From NCBI GenBank assembly GCA_041746635.1, contig JBGTGQ010000099.1, positions 1 to 64,000 on the forward strand: a DNA stretch of 64,000 nt, written 5' to 3'. Below, one piece after another: positions 23,420 to 33,156 of this stretch. The DNA is from CAMASH01 sp041746635. GTDB lineage: Bacteria; Verrucomicrobiota; Verrucomicrobiia; Chthoniobacterales; Terrimicrobiaceae. Under the pieces are notes generated by a model. It saw nothing but the letters and a program-made list of their open reading frames with translations, was not told the DNA's origin and made no database searches. Position 1 is the first letter of the stretch. Every line of letters starts with the position of its first letter. Position numbers and translations under genes: made by a program.

Positions 23420-24679
23420 TTCCGCATATCCCTTCGCCACTTCCTCGGCGAGAATCGCGATTCCCTCGCGCACCACGGCCTCATCCATGGCGAAACTCAG
23501 CCGGATGCATTCGTGACCATGACGCCAATCTTCCGCCGCACCGACTCCGAAATAATGGCCGGGAATGATGAGCACCCCGCGTTCCTTGAGACGGTTGTAG
23601 AGCGTTTCCGCCGTGATTTTCATGCCACGAAACCACAACCAGAGAAACAACGCGCCCTCACTCACATGCACATGGTAGTCGAGCGTATCATCGAAAAATT
23701 CCGCGATCCATTGCTGGGCGAGTTGTGATTTGTGTTCGTAAAACGGACGCACCACCTCGCGGGCCAGGCGCAGGATTTCGCCGGACTCCACCATCGGCAA
23801 CACCATGGTCTGACCGATGGGGCAATTGGCCAGACCGACGATGGCCGTCATGGACGCCACGGCGCGGATGATCTCCGGTCGCGCCACCACAATGCCGGTG
23901 CGGGTGTTGGGCAGTCCGAACTTGGACAAGCTGAGGGTGAGAATGATGTTTTCGTTCCAGATCGGGTCGATGTCGCGAAAGAGAATGCCGGGAAAGGGAG
24001 TGCCGTAGGCATTGTCAATGATGAGCGGCACTCCCGCCGCCTGCGCAATGGCATCAAGGCGATGAATTTCCTCATTGGTGAGGACATTGCCCGATGGATT
24101 GGTCGGACGCGAAACGCACAACGCCGCCACATCGTCGGTCACCGTAAGCCGGTCGAAATCCACATGATATTTGAAACGATGGCCGGGCAGAAATTCGATC
24201 TTCGGTTCCACCGCGCGCATCATCCCGCGCGCCAGCCCCTGGTTGGCGTAGCCAATGTATTCCGGCACCAGCGGAAAGAGAATGGTCTTGCGGCGTCCAT
24301 CGGAAAATTCTCCTGCCAGGAGATTAAAGAGAAGAAAGAACGCGGTTTGTCCGCCTGCGGTGATGGCGAGGTTTTCCAATCCGACCTCCCAGCCGAACTC
24401 CCGCCTCAACAAAGCGGCCAGCGCGGTGAGGAAACGCACGTTGCCAACCGGCGGATCGTAATTCGTCATCATCCGGTCAAACGCCGGCGCGTCGGCCAGG
24501 ATCTCCGCCATGCGCCCGCGCCAAATCGCCTGCATCGCCGGAATGTGCGCGGGATTCCCTCCGCCCAACATGCGGACCGGACCATGGGTGCCGGCCATGG
24601 CGCGGCCCAGATCATCCATCAATTCCTCGATGCCACTGCCGCTGGCGAGTTGCTCGCCAAAAAGGGATTTCTCAAACAC
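23405..24679 (-). CDS. avtA: Valine-pyruvate aminotransferase
   Basis: About 424 residues, close to E. coli AvtA and recognisable along its length: VFEKSLFGEQLASGSGIEELM, MLGGGNPAHIPAM, NYDPPVGN, LFPLVPEYIGYA, CVSRPTNPSGNVLT, IIDNAYGTPFPGI, the PLP lysine in LSLSKFGLPNTRTG, and a C-terminal EGALFLWLWFRG. It moves an amino group between alanine and 2-oxoisovalerate in the cytoplasm. The family N terminus suggests GTG at 24677-24679 as start, though the frame is open to 24745. The last codons (encoding KAEG) and the stop come from the 19-bp inverted repeat, so the natural C terminus has been replaced. Confidence 0.92.
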   Translation of the reverse strand: MFEKSLFGEQLASGSGIEELMDDLGRAMAGTHGPVRMLGGGNPAHIPAMQAIWRGRMAEILADAPAFDRMMTNYDPPVGNVRFLTALAALLRREFGWEVGLENLAITAGGQTAFFLLFNLLAGEFSDGRRKTILFPLVPEYIGYANQGLARGMMRAVEPKIEFLPGHRFKYHVDFDRLTVTDDVAALCVSRPTNPSGNVLTNEEIHRLDAIAQAAGVPLIIDNAYGTPFPGILFRDIDPIWNENIILTLSLSKFGLPNTRTGIVVARPEIIRAVASMTAIVGLANCPIGQTMVLPMVESGEILRLAREVVRPFYEHKSQLAQQWIAEFFDDTLDYHVHVSEGALFLWLWFRGMKITAETLYNRLKERGVLIIPGHYFGVGAAEDWRHGHECIRLSFAMDEAVVREGIAILAEEVAKGYAEKAEG

Positions 24680-24873
24680 CCGGAAAATCAACCACAGACA
24701 GCGTATAGCACACAGGAAAAAGCGACCCCCGGCTCCCCTCGCCATACTTACACTGAGCTGCGCGGTCGAAAGTCACAGGTCGTCGTTCTTCGTCGCAGGT
24801 TCCGCAAACGCGCCCTGAGAGCCGGACTAAGGCCATCTTTTCCTGGATCAGACAGCCCCGCATGGCGTCCGCT

Positions 24874-25482
24874 TCACCCCTCCGGATCATCCAGAATCGC
24901 CTGAAGCCTTCCGGCAAGCTCCGAACGGAATCGATCCGGCCAATATCCATCGACCAAACCGACGGCTATCAAGTCACGCAGATGCATGCGATCCTTGTCC
25001 CGAAAGGAGATGAGTTTCATCCGCACAAGGTCTTCCAAGGGCACCAGATCAAAGCTCCCAGCCTTTTCCGTCAGGCGAAGTTCCGGCGTGGCCTCGATGG
25101 CATCGGGAGTCGCCTTTTCGCCCGCCCACCGGACATGCACCGCATCGCGAACCTTCGCATCGGGCCCATCGAGAAAGACATCCATTGACGCCGCCTTGCC
25201 AAGCGAAGCCACCCGCCGATGCACAAAGCCCGCCGCAGAAAGTGCTTCGCTGGCCCGTGCCATGTCCTCGCGCCGCAAGAGAATATCCACATCACGCGTG
25301 TTTCTCACCGCAGACTCATCGGCTCTTGAAACCCATGCCGCCACCGCATTGCCACCAACCACGGCGTAGTCCACCCCATGTCCGGCAAGAGCCGCCGCCG
25401 CGCGCTCGAGGCGTTCGCGAACGTCTTCGATTCCTTTTGCCATGCGTTTCCAGGATACGGATTCAAGAGCTACCGCGCTCAT
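24874..25482 (-). CDS. Nucleotidyltransferase-fold protein (MNT/AbiEii-like)
   Basis: About 202 residues from ATG 25480-25482. The pattern DYAVVGGNAVAAWV followed by RNTRDVDILL is the GG...DxD core of the nucleotidyltransferase superfamily; the rest (VPLEDLVRMKLISFRDKDRMHLRDLIAVGLVD, broken naturally by loops) is the helical half found in AbiEii and related proteins. Such proteins act in nucleotide addition, often as toxins or defence parts with a partner. No HEPN or AbiEi partner is next to it, so it may be solitary. Divergent from thiH. Confidence 0.7.
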   Translation of the reverse strand: MSAVALESVSWKRMAKGIEDVRERLERAAAALAGHGVDYAVVGGNAVAAWVSRADESAVRNTRDVDILLRREDMARASEALSAAGFVHRRVASLGKAASMDVFLDGPDAKVRDAVHVRWAGEKATPDAIEATPELRLTEKAGSFDLVPLEDLVRMKLISFRDKDRMHLRDLIAVGLVDGYWPDRFRSELAGRLQAILDDPEG

Positions 25483-25660
25483 GAGAAAGATCCTACGGTG
25501 AACGACGGGTAACGGCAAGACCAACGGCGAAGCAGACAGAATGCGAAGAATCCGGACGGATCGGGCCACAAAGGAAGGCCCGGCCCCTGGAGCAGGCTCC
25601 CGTTTTTCTTCCTCAAATCTGTGTCAATCCCGGAATCTGTGGTTAAATTCCCCCTTTCCG

Positions 25661-26773
25661 ATGCCTTTCTCCGTCACCATCTCCAACGCCCTGCGGGATA
25701 AATCCCCGCTCCTGCGCCGCTTCGAGGACCTCCTCGCGCCGGTCGCCGACGACGCGCTTGGCCGCATGGCGCGCGAATCCGCCACGCTCACCCGGGGGTA
25801 TTTCGGCCGAACGATGCGGCTTTTCGCCCCGCTTTATCTTTCCAACGAATGCATTAATTCGTGCGCCTACTGTGGATTTTCCCGGGAGAACGCCATCCTG
25901 CGGGTTACGCTGGAACTCGACGAGGTCGCCAACGAGGCCGAACACCTTGCCGCCCAGGGGTTTCGCAACATCCTCCTCGTGGCGGGCGAACATCCAAAAT
26001 TTGTCTCCGGCGGCTACATGGAACGCTGCCTGCGCCGCCTCACCCCGATCATTCCCAGCGTGAGTCTGGAGGTCGCGCCGATGGAAACCGCCGACTACCT
26101 GCCACTCGTCGCCGCGGGAGCGGAAGGGCTCGTTGTTTATCAGGAGACGTATCACGAACCGACCTACGCCGAAATGCATCTGACCGGTCCCAAAAAAGAG
26201 TACCACTGGCGGCTCGACTGCCCGGAGCGCGCTTACGACGCCGGGTTTCGCCGCATCGGGGTGGGCGCGCTTTTTGGCCTGTGGAACTGGCGGGAGGAAT
26301 CCGTCGCACTAGCCGCGCATCTGGAATATCTGCTGCGCACCTGCTGGAAGACGCAACTCACGGTGAGCTTGCCCCGGCTTCGTCCGGCTGCCGGAGAGTT
26401 CGAGCCCACCCGTCCCCTGCCCGACCGCGAGTTTATCCAACTCCTCTGCGCACTGCGCATCACCTTCCCGCAAATTGGTATCGTCATGAGCACGCGCGAA
26501 CCCGCCGCCTTGCGCGACACCCTGGCCCTGCTTGGCGTGACCATGATGAGCGCCGGCAGCCACACCGAACCGGGCGGTTACACCGGCCAGGGAAAAGAAA
26601 ATCTTCACCAGACCATTCGCGGACGCCGGATCGCCGCCGAGGGCGAAGGGGCCGAAGGGCAGTTCGCCATCTCCGACGATCGCTCCCCGGAAACCGTCGC
26701 CGCCCGCCTGCGCACCTTCGGACTCGAGCCGGTGTGGAAAGATTGGGATGCCGCCATTCTCAATGCGGCATGA
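25661..26773 (+). CDS. thiH: 2-iminoacetate synthase ThiH (radical SAM)
   Basis: 370 residues from ATG 25661. ThiH cleaves tyrosine to dehydroglycine and p-cresol for the thiazole part of thiamine. The radical SAM cluster motif is CINSCAYCGF (CxxxCxxC with Tyr), followed by the glycine-rich LLVAGEHPK and the C-terminal BATS region with SAGSHTEPGGY. Length and motifs fit ThiH rather than a cofactor-F420 relative. The stop overlaps the thiS start as ATGA. thiG is not in the neighbourhood, so the pathway is split over the genome. Confidence 0.93.
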   Translation: MPFSVTISNALRDKSPLLRRFEDLLAPVADDALGRMARESATLTRGYFGRTMRLFAPLYLSNECINSCAYCGFSRENAILRVTLELDEVANEAEHLAAQGFRNILLVAGEHPKFVSGGYMERCLRRLTPIIPSVSLEVAPMETADYLPLVAAGAEGLVVYQETYHEPTYAEMHLTGPKKEYHWRLDCPERAYDAGFRRIGVGALFGLWNWREESVALAAHLEYLLRTCWKTQLTVSLPRLRPAAGEFEPTRPLPDREFIQLLCALRITFPQIGIVMSTREPAALRDTLALLGVTMMSAGSHTEPGGYTGQGKENLHQTIRGRRIAAEGEGAEGQFAISDDRSPETVAARLRTFGLEPVWKDWDAAILNAA

Positions 26774-26970
26774 TTACCGTTTCCCTCAACGGGGCCGCCC
26801 GGGACACTGCATCCGTCACCGTCACCGATCTGGTCAACGAATTGGACCTCGCCCCCCAAACCCTCCTCATCGAACACAATGGCATCGCCCTCCATCGCTC
26901 CGAATGGCCGGCCACCGCTCTGCGCGAAGGCGACCGCGTGGAGTTTCTGCGCGTGGCTGCGGGCGGTTAG
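26770..26970 (+). CDS. thiS: Sulfur carrier protein ThiS
   Basis: 66 residues with the ubiquitin-like fold pattern (MITVSLNGAARDT, VTDLVNELDL, IEHNGIALHRSEW) and the essential C-terminal diglycine (RVAAGG). The diglycine is adenylated, then carries thiocarboxylate sulfur to ThiG. It overlaps thiH by 4 bp and is therefore co-translated. Confidence 0.93.
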   Translation: MITVSLNGAARDTASVTVTDLVNELDLAPQTLLIEHNGIALHRSEWPATALREGDRVEFLRVAAGG

Positions 26971-26982
26971 GTTAGGCTTGCC

Positions 26983-27681
26983 ATGAAAAAACCGCTCCCG
27001 GCGCTGTGCGCCATCATCCTCCCCCTGCTCGGCGTTTTTCTCAGTGCGGTCACCTGCCCCGCGGGCGAAACCGTGCCTGAACCCCGCAGCATGGAAACCG
27101 TCATCAAGACGTTCCTCCGCGAACAACCGCGTTTTCGCGCCACCGGCACCTTCACCTCGAAGGTCCCGGGCAAACCCGCCGTGGTAACCGGAGCAAGGAT
27201 CCGCTTCGATAAAGACGTCGGAGCGGTCTTCGCCTACAACACCTCGGGCGAAGACTTGGAACCCTACGATTTTTACTATTGGAAACGTTCCCTCGCTCTC
27301 TTCGTCTATGATCGCGAACGGGACACCATCCTGAAATCCGAACTGCAAGGAGCACCTCTTCGCACTGTTTTTAATTTCGTCTGGGATGTGCTTGAGGAAG
27401 GGGAAAACGGGGCCGGCCTCAAGACCCTGGTCTTTTCCGGTCTCATGCGAATGACCCTCGAGAAAAGCGCAGAGATCATCAAAATTACCTTCCGAAGACG
27501 AATGATGCCCCTGCCCGTCCGGGAAATCACCTTCGTCCTGAACCGCGACTCTCAACTCGCCGAAATGAAGCTCACCGAGAGCAATGGCAGCATCCACACC
27601 TTCGCGGTCGAGCAGTTTCAAAAAACCGCGGAGAAACTCAAAAAGCCCAGAATCCAAAAGAAACCTCCCGCGCGACCTTGA
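26983..27681 (+). CDS. Secreted protein, LolA-like in outline
   Basis: 232 residues. The N terminus is a signal peptide (KKPLPALCAIILPLLGVFLS). The rest alternates strands: FRATGTFTSKVPG, GARIRFDKDVGAVFAYN, YWKRSLALFVYDRERDTIL, IKITFRRRMMP, REITFVLNRDSQLAEMKLT. Beta-rich, one-domain, periplasmic, with methyl- and aromatic-rich strands: this is the outline of LolA/LolB lipoprotein carriers, but no firm motif is present. It follows thiS by 12 bp on the same strand and may be cotranscribed. Confidence 0.45.
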   Translation: MKKPLPALCAIILPLLGVFLSAVTCPAGETVPEPRSMETVIKTFLREQPRFRATGTFTSKVPGKPAVVTGARIRFDKDVGAVFAYNTSGEDLEPYDFYYWKRSLALFVYDRERDTILKSELQGAPLRTVFNFVWDVLEEGENGAGLKTLVFSGLMRMTLEKSAEIIKITFRRRMMPLPVREITFVLNRDSQLAEMKLTESNGSIHTFAVEQFQKTAEKLKKPRIQKKPPARP

Positions 27682-27833
27682 CTTCGAAGACGGCCTCTGA
27701 CGGAAAACTCACGTTTTGAAAGCCTGGCCGGCGCTTCGCGTCCGTTGCAGCCGCTACGGGGAAAAGGCTGCTTTCGCTTGATGACGGCACGTGAAAAATT
27801 GCTCTTTTTCCGCCGTCCGCTCAACATGTCGGC

Positions 27834-28238
27834 ATGATTCTCACCTGGCTTTCCAACTACCGCGACCTCGGACTTCTTTTTCTTCGCGCAGGCATCGGCC
27901 TGATGATGGTGCTGCACGGCTGGCCGAAACTGGCGGGCGGACTCCCGGCCTGGGAAAAACTTGGCAAGGCCATGAGCCACCTGGGCATCGATTTTTTTCC
28001 CGGTTTCTGGGGTTTCTCCTGCGCCATGGTCGAGACCGTTGGCGGCGTCTTGCTCATCATCGGCTTCTGCTTCCGGCCCGTCACCATCCTCTTCACCCTC
28101 AACTTCATCGTCGCCACGGTCCTGCTTTACAAAACCAGCGGCGTCTTTCTCGATTGGTCGCGTCCCGCCGAGATGCTGATTCTTTTCTTCAGCCTCATCT
28201 TCATCGGGGCCGGCAAATACAGCGTGGACCGCAGCTAG
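27834..28238 (+). CDS. DoxX-family membrane protein
   Basis: 134 residues, four membrane segments (LGLLFLRAGIGLMMVLHGWPKL; FWGFSCAMVETVGGVLLIIGF; VTILFTLNFIVATVLL; MLILFFSLIFIGAG). The first segment with R, GxGxxxxxHGxxKL and the E in the second are the DoxX signature. The family is tied to quinone or sulfur redox, otherwise poorly defined. Its stop overlaps that of the convergent gene at 28235 by 4 bp, so the two mRNAs are antisense at their ends. Confidence 0.85.
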   Translation: MILTWLSNYRDLGLLFLRAGIGLMMVLHGWPKLAGGLPAWEKLGKAMSHLGIDFFPGFWGFSCAMVETVGGVLLIIGFCFRPVTILFTLNFIVATVLLYKTSGVFLDWSRPAEMLILFFSLIFIGAGKYSVDRS

Positions 28239-28813
28239 CTTCGCACCCGCGACCGCTGATAAATCAGCAATCCCACCAGCATCAGGCACGCCACCCCCAC
28301 CGCGGCGGGAAACAAAACCGTCGTGAGTGAATACGTCTCCAAGGCTAGAATTACCAGCCCGTTGCGCACCGCCGCCAGGGTGAAGAAAAGCAGGCTTTCT
28401 TCATGCGGATGCGAGAACGCTTTCCGCAACGTCGGCCCGAATCCCATCACGTCCACCACCGTCAGGATCACCACCGCCCACAACGGATCCGACGTGAAAA
28501 ACCAGAATGGCAGCGCCGAGAGCGCCGCCACGAAGAACACCCAATCCAGCCTCGTGATCTCCGTATCCGCCCGCTTGGTATAGGCCAGCGCCGCGATGTA
28601 ACACGTGATCACCCCCGAGACCCCGATTGCCCACGCCCCCGTTCCCGCCTGCCCGGCCAATTGGGCGAAGAACACAATCACCGTCCCCAGCCCCCAGATC
28701 ACCCACGAGAACACATGCGGCCTCGTCCTCCCGCAATGGATCGAGCGGATGTAGGGAAAAAACAGCCCGAACGTCAGAACGATCGCCGCGGTACTCAGCA
28801 ATTCCTTGGTCAC
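28235..28813 (-). CDS. Multi-pass membrane protein, PQ-loop-like in outline
   Basis: About 192 residues with six or seven hydrophobic segments. RPHVFSWVIWGLGT and MGFGPTLRKAFSHPHEES resemble the paired P-x-x-x-K/R and S-x-x-SW features of PQ-loop/SemiSWEET-type transporters, but the classical PQ pair is absent. A GTG at 28811-28813 is the likeliest start; a TTG seven codons upstream also exists. Function unknown. It faces doxX tail to tail. Confidence 0.45.
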   Translation of the reverse strand: MTKELLSTAAIVLTFGLFFPYIRSIHCGRTRPHVFSWVIWGLGTVIVFFAQLAGQAGTGAWAIGVSGVITCYIAALAYTKRADTEITRLDWVFFVAALSALPFWFFTSDPLWAVVILTVVDVMGFGPTLRKAFSHPHEESLLFFTLAAVRNGLVILALETYSLTTVLFPAAVGVACLMLVGLLIYQRSRVRS

Positions 28814-29035
28814 AACGCTACCGTTGCACGGCAACAGGCCGCCACTCTCTTCAGATTCGCTTCCGGGACCTTGCCCGCGACATATTGAATCTTCCCGCTG
28901 TTGAGGTTCAGCATGCTAATGATGCGAAAAATATTCTCGAAAAAACTTTCGTCCGGAACCCGCACCCGCTCGCCGTTACCCGGCCTGATAGACCGGAATC
29001 ACCGGGCGTGATCCCGATCCGCGGTTTCGCGCAAG

Positions 29036-30028
29036 CTAAGAAAGAATCTTAATAAACGCCTTGGCCCGGAGGGTATCGAGCCAGCGGGTTTGGGTCTTCA
29101 GGCGCTCCTGCTGGATGAGGTTTTTCTCGATCTCGTCGCGCACGTCGGTGATGGGTTTGACGGCGGCGTTCTTTTTCGCCTCCACCATGAGAATGTAATA
29201 CGTATTGCTAACCCCAACCACGGGACTCACCTCACCGGGTCGGAGGGAAAACGCCACGTTGGTGAGTTGCTCGTTGAGGGTGTTGCGCTCGACCCATCCC
29301 CAATCGCCCCCGACCTCCTGGGTCGATTCGTCCTCGGAGTACATCTGGGCCATGCGCTCGAACTCAGCCCCGGCGGCAATTTTGTCGCGGATTTCCTTGG
29401 CCAGATCCTTCTTGCTACCGGTATCGGGCACGTCGCCGGTGCCGCCGCCTTCGCGGATGACGATCATCCGCAGCTTAACCTGCTCGGGAGTGGCGTAAGC
29501 CATCTTGTTTTTGTCGTAGTACCCTTGGATCTGGGTGGGAGAAATGACGAAGTTGCTGTCCACTTTCGATTGCCGCATGGCTTGGACGATGATCTTGTCC
29601 TTCTCGATTTCCTTGAAACGGGTCAGGGTGTAGCCCTGCGCCTGCAAGGTGCGGACAAAGGCTCCCCGATCGCCGCCGAATTCCTCGCGGATGATGGTCT
29701 GCACGCGGTCGTCGATTACATATTCGGGGATGTTCGCGCCCTTTTCCTGCATTTTTTTGAACTCCTGCAGGATGAGCTGGCGGTCGATGAGATCCTTGAG
29801 GGCGGCCAGGCGCATCTCCTTGACTTTGTTTTCCAGTTCTTGGCCGCTGTAAACTTCGCGCAGGGATTTCTCGCGGGCTCCGACGAGTTCGCGCACTTGA
29901 GAAATGGTAATGACCTCGCTGTTGACGATGGCGGCGACGCCGTCAATCACCTCGGCTTTCTGGGCTTGCGCGAAAGCACATCGGGCGACGGCTAGCGTCA
30001 GTAAGGCAAAAAGGACAATTCGATTCAT
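29036..30028 (-). CDS. surA: SurA-like periplasmic peptidyl-prolyl isomerase/chaperone
   Basis: 330 residues. Signal peptide (NRIVLFALLTLAVARCAFA), SurA N-terminal domain (VIDGVAAIVNSEVITISQV, KDLIDRQLILQEFKK), and a parvulin-type rotamase domain (about 185-290) with VKLRMIVIREGG, FERMAQMYSED and GGDWGWVERNTLNEQL. It helps fold outer-membrane proteins in the periplasm. ATG at 30026-30028 overlaps the mfd stop as ATGA, so surA is translated from the mfd message. One PPIase domain, where E. coli SurA has two. Confidence 0.88.
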   Translation of the reverse strand: MNRIVLFALLTLAVARCAFAQAQKAEVIDGVAAIVNSEVITISQVRELVGAREKSLREVYSGQELENKVKEMRLAALKDLIDRQLILQEFKKMQEKGANIPEYVIDDRVQTIIREEFGGDRGAFVRTLQAQGYTLTRFKEIEKDKIIVQAMRQSKVDSNFVISPTQIQGYYDKNKMAYATPEQVKLRMIVIREGGGTGDVPDTGSKKDLAKEIRDKIAAGAEFERMAQMYSEDESTQEVGGDWGWVERNTLNEQLTNVAFSLRPGEVSPVVGVSNTYYILMVEAKKNAAVKPITDVRDEIEKNLIQQERLKTQTRWLDTLRAKAFIKILS

Positions 30029-33000
30029 GAACAAGGAAGTTTCTCGAGGAAGATCAAGACCTCGCGCAAACTAGAATTCGTGTCGGGAGCCGTCAAGCGG
30101 GGAAACCGACCGTCCTTCTGGAGGAGTTCCCGCCGCTGGGTGAGCATGAGCCGGCCTTCCCGCACTTCCACCATGGTGATTTTCCTCCGGGCGGCCTCCA
30201 CCCGGATCAAAGTGGCCAGCAAGGCATTCTCCACCGGCATGGGCAATGGCCCGAAACGATCCCGCCATTCGGCCTTTACCGCATCCAGGGCGGAGCGGTC
30301 CTCGGCCTCGGCCAGACGGCGGTAGCAGTGGATGCGAGTCCGGGAATCGGTGATGTAAGCCACGGGAAGAAAAGCCCCCGCCCTGCCGCCGGGCGACAGT
30401 TTCCACTGGGCCTCGTCGGTGCAGAGAAAATCCAGCCGCAGGCCGGCCGGGGCGCGGCGACCCTGACGGTTCCCCTTGAGGGTTTCGACCGCGCGCTTGA
30501 GCAGTTTGCAGTACAAGTCGAAACCGACGGCGATGATGTGTCCGCTCTGGGCCGTGCCGAGCAAATTGCCCGCACCGCGAATCTCCAGATCGCGCATGGC
30601 AATTTTGAAACCGGAGCCAAGTTCGGAATATTGCTTGATGGCGGAAACCCGCTTCCGCGCCGCCCCCATCAAATCGCGCGGCAACATGAGATACGCATAG
30701 GCCTTGGTTTGCGACCGGCCCACCCGACCGCGCAATTGATAGAGATCGGCCAGGCCAAACAGATCGGCGCGGTCGATGATGATCGTGTTGGCGTTGGGAA
30801 TATCGAGCCCGCTCTCGATGATGGTGGTGGAAACCAGCACATCCACATCGCCGGCCACAAAGGACCGCATCACCGGCTCCAGTTCGCGCTCCGCCATCTG
30901 GCCGTGCCCGATGGCCACCCGCGCGCCGGGACACAACTCGCGAATGCGCAAGGCCACCTTTTCAATCGACTGCACGCGATTATGCAAAAAATAGACCTGT
31001 CCGCCCCGCGCGAGTTCGCGCTGGATGGCATCGCGGAAAATCCGTTCATCGTAGGCGCAGACAATCGTTTCCACCGACTGACGGTTGGCCGGCGGTGTTT
31101 CAATGAGAGACATGTCGCGCGCGCCCATGAGCGAAAGATAGAGCGTGCGGGGAATGGGCGTGGCCGAAAGCGTGAGCACATCCACCTGGCGGAACATCTC
31201 TTTGAGCAGCTCCTTGTGTTTCACGCCAAAGCGCTGTTCCTCGTCCACCACCAGCAGGCCGAGATCCTTGAAGCGCACATCGGGCGAAACCAGACGATGG
31301 GTGCCCACCACAATATCCACCCCGCCATCAATCAACGCCTGCAAAACTTTTTTCTGCTCCGCCGCGGTGCGGTAGCGGCTGAGCAATTCGATCGTCACGG
31401 GATAGTCGCTCATCCGTTCGCGCAGGGTCTGAAAATGCTGCTGCGCCAGCACCGTGGTCGGGGCCAGCACGGCGGCCTGCCGTCCCCCCATCACGGCCTT
31501 AAAGACCGCCCGGATCGCCACCTCGGTTTTGCCAAATCCCACATCACCGCAGATGAGCCGATCCATCGGGCGCTCGAACTCCATGTCGCGCTTCGCGTCG
31601 GCGATGGCCCGAACCTGATCCGCCGTTTCCTCATAGGGAAAAGCGTCCTCGAATTCCTCCTGCCAATGGGTGTCCGGCCCAAAGGCGAAACCCGGAATCG
31701 CGTCGCGCTCGGCCTGTACTTTCAGCATCCGCGAGGCATAGTCGAAAATGGACTGCTGCGCCTTCTGCCGCGCCCGTTCCCAGCGTCCGTCTCCCAATTC
31801 CGAAAGCTCGGTCGTTCGCCGACCCACGCCGACATAACGCGCCACCTGCCAGGCTTGATCGAGGGGGACATACAGCCGCGCCTCGTGCGCATATTCGAGC
31901 ACCAGCACTTCACCCTCGTTCGTGCCGGCCGGAGTCTGCAAACCGGCAAACCGCGCGATGCCGTGTTCGAGATGCACCACGTAATCGCCCAGCTCGAACT
32001 CCGTGAAATCCATGGCCGCGCGACCGGACACCAGGCGTTCCCGCCGCAAGGCCATGCGCCGCTGACGCATCGCCGTCGAACGCCCGAAGAGTTCGGCATC
32101 GGATAACACGGCCAGTTTCGCCGCCGGAAAGACAAATCCCCGGGTGGCCGCAAGCTGGAGAAAAACCATGCCCCCGACATCGTAGTGATGCTCGTTGGCC
32201 AGTTCCTGAAACCGCTCGATCTCCCCCTCGCTGCCAGCCGTCAGCACCACCAGCCATTTCGCCGCCTTCCATTCCTCCATCTGCCGGAAAAAATGTTCTC
32301 GCCGGACCGTGTCGAGCACCAGATCACCCGCACCAAAATCCGCAAACGGCTGGGGAAAAAACGCAGCTCCGTCATCTTCTCCCCCCTCCGAGAACCGGAC
32401 GGCGGCGGACTCCAAGTCCTCCCCCGTCGCAATGACCAAATCCTTCGCGCCCAGATAATCCCGCAAGGGCACCATACGGTTGCTGAGATTTCCGGCCAGG
32501 ATCTCGCAGATCTTGCACTCGCCGACGGACATCTGGGTGTCCGCATTGAACTCGCGAATCGAGTCCACCACATCGTCATCCAACTCGATACGCACCGGCA
32601 CCTGCGCCTGCCACGAAAAAATATCCATGATCCCGCCGCGGATGGCGAACTGACCCCGCACGCCGACCTGCGGCGCCCGCTCATATCCCGACTTCCCCAG
32701 ACGGGCTGCGGTTTCTTCGAGATCCAATTTTTCCCCGGTAGCCAGGCGGAGCGCCGCCCCCGAGAGCGACTGGGCCGAGGGAACGTCCTGATCCCATTGC
32801 CCCGCATGAATCACCAGCGGACCGGGGGATTTTCCCGCCGCCAGTTCGCGCAGAACTTCCAGTCGCTCCGCCGCCGTCTCGGGGTCAGGCAGGGATTCCG
32901 CCGTCGATTCCATTTCGGGAAAAAACCGCACCGCCGGCAACCAGGCCGCCAGTTCGGCGGCAAAATTCTCCTGCGCCCGTACATCCGGGCAGACCACCCA

Positions 33001-33156
33001 AATCCTCCGTCTCCCCTCGCGGCGGGCGATGAGCGCGGCCAAGAACGGCCGGGCGGCTTCTGCAACGGCGGCAAAGCTGGACGGCTCCTCCAGCCGGAGG
33101 GCCAGCGGCGAAGACGCCCGATCGAAAACGGGTTCAACCGCCGAGGATTTCTTCAC
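30025..33156 (-). CDS. mfd: Transcription-repair coupling factor Mfd
   Basis: About 1043 residues, slightly shorter than E. coli Mfd (1148). Order: UvrB-like D1-D2 (RGGIMDIFSW, VRIELDDDVVDSIREF), RNA-polymerase-interacting domain (GDYVVHLEHGIARFAGL), helicase with Walker A GDVGFGKTEVAIRA, DEEQRFG box, SATPIPRTL, then the translocation motif and C-terminal TRCF domain (LRLDFLCTD-like). It removes stalled RNA polymerase and recruits UvrA to the damaged strand. Candidate starts are GTG 33156 (short overlap with the pabC-like gene) or TTG 33210; neither has a clear SD. First gene of a pair with surA. Confidence 0.95.
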   Translation of the reverse strand: MKKSSAVEPVFDRASSPLALRLEEPSSFAAVAEAARPFLAALIARREGRRRIWVVCPDVRAQENFAAELAAWLPAVRFFPEMESTAESLPDPETAAERLEVLRELAAGKSPGPLVIHAGQWDQDVPSAQSLSGAALRLATGEKLDLEETAARLGKSGYERAPQVGVRGQFAIRGGIMDIFSWQAQVPVRIELDDDVVDSIREFNADTQMSVGECKICEILAGNLSNRMVPLRDYLGAKDLVIATGEDLESAAVRFSEGGEDDGAAFFPQPFADFGAGDLVLDTVRREHFFRQMEEWKAAKWLVVLTAGSEGEIERFQELANEHHYDVGGMVFLQLAATRGFVFPAAKLAVLSDAELFGRSTAMRQRRMALRRERLVSGRAAMDFTEFELGDYVVHLEHGIARFAGLQTPAGTNEGEVLVLEYAHEARLYVPLDQAWQVARYVGVGRRTTELSELGDGRWERARQKAQQSIFDYASRMLKVQAERDAIPGFAFGPDTHWQEEFEDAFPYEETADQVRAIADAKRDMEFERPMDRLICGDVGFGKTEVAIRAVFKAVMGGRQAAVLAPTTVLAQQHFQTLRERMSDYPVTIELLSRYRTAAEQKKVLQALIDGGVDIVVGTHRLVSPDVRFKDLGLLVVDEEQRFGVKHKELLKEMFRQVDVLTLSATPIPRTLYLSLMGARDMSLIETPPANRQSVETIVCAYDERIFRDAIQRELARGGQVYFLHNRVQSIEKVALRIRELCPGARVAIGHGQMAERELEPVMRSFVAGDVDVLVSTTIIESGLDIPNANTIIIDRADLFGLADLYQLRGRVGRSQTKAYAYLMLPRDLMGAARKRVSAIKQYSELGSGFKIAMRDLEIRGAGNLLGTAQSGHIIAVGFDLYCKLLKRAVETLKGNRQGRRAPAGLRLDFLCTDEAQWKLSPGGRAGAFLPVAYITDSRTRIHCYRRLAEAEDRSALDAVKAEWRDRFGPLPMPVENALLATLIRVEAARRKITMVEVREGRLMLTQRRELLQKDGRFPRLTAPDTNSSLREVLIFLEKLPCS

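Noticed and set aside
24825..24870. CTGAGAG and CTGGATCAG near each other, recalling a TPP riboswitch upstream of thiH
   Set aside because: The order and spacing do not fit the TPP aptamer, and the site is about 800 bp from thiH beyond another gene.
28890..29035. Possible tRNA or small RNA between the PQ-loop-like gene and surA
   Set aside because: No cloverleaf, no CCA-adjacent T-arm and no strong stem could be drawn.
30328..32106. Plus-strand frame of ~590 codons opposite mfd
   Set aside because: No domain, shadow of mfd codon bias.
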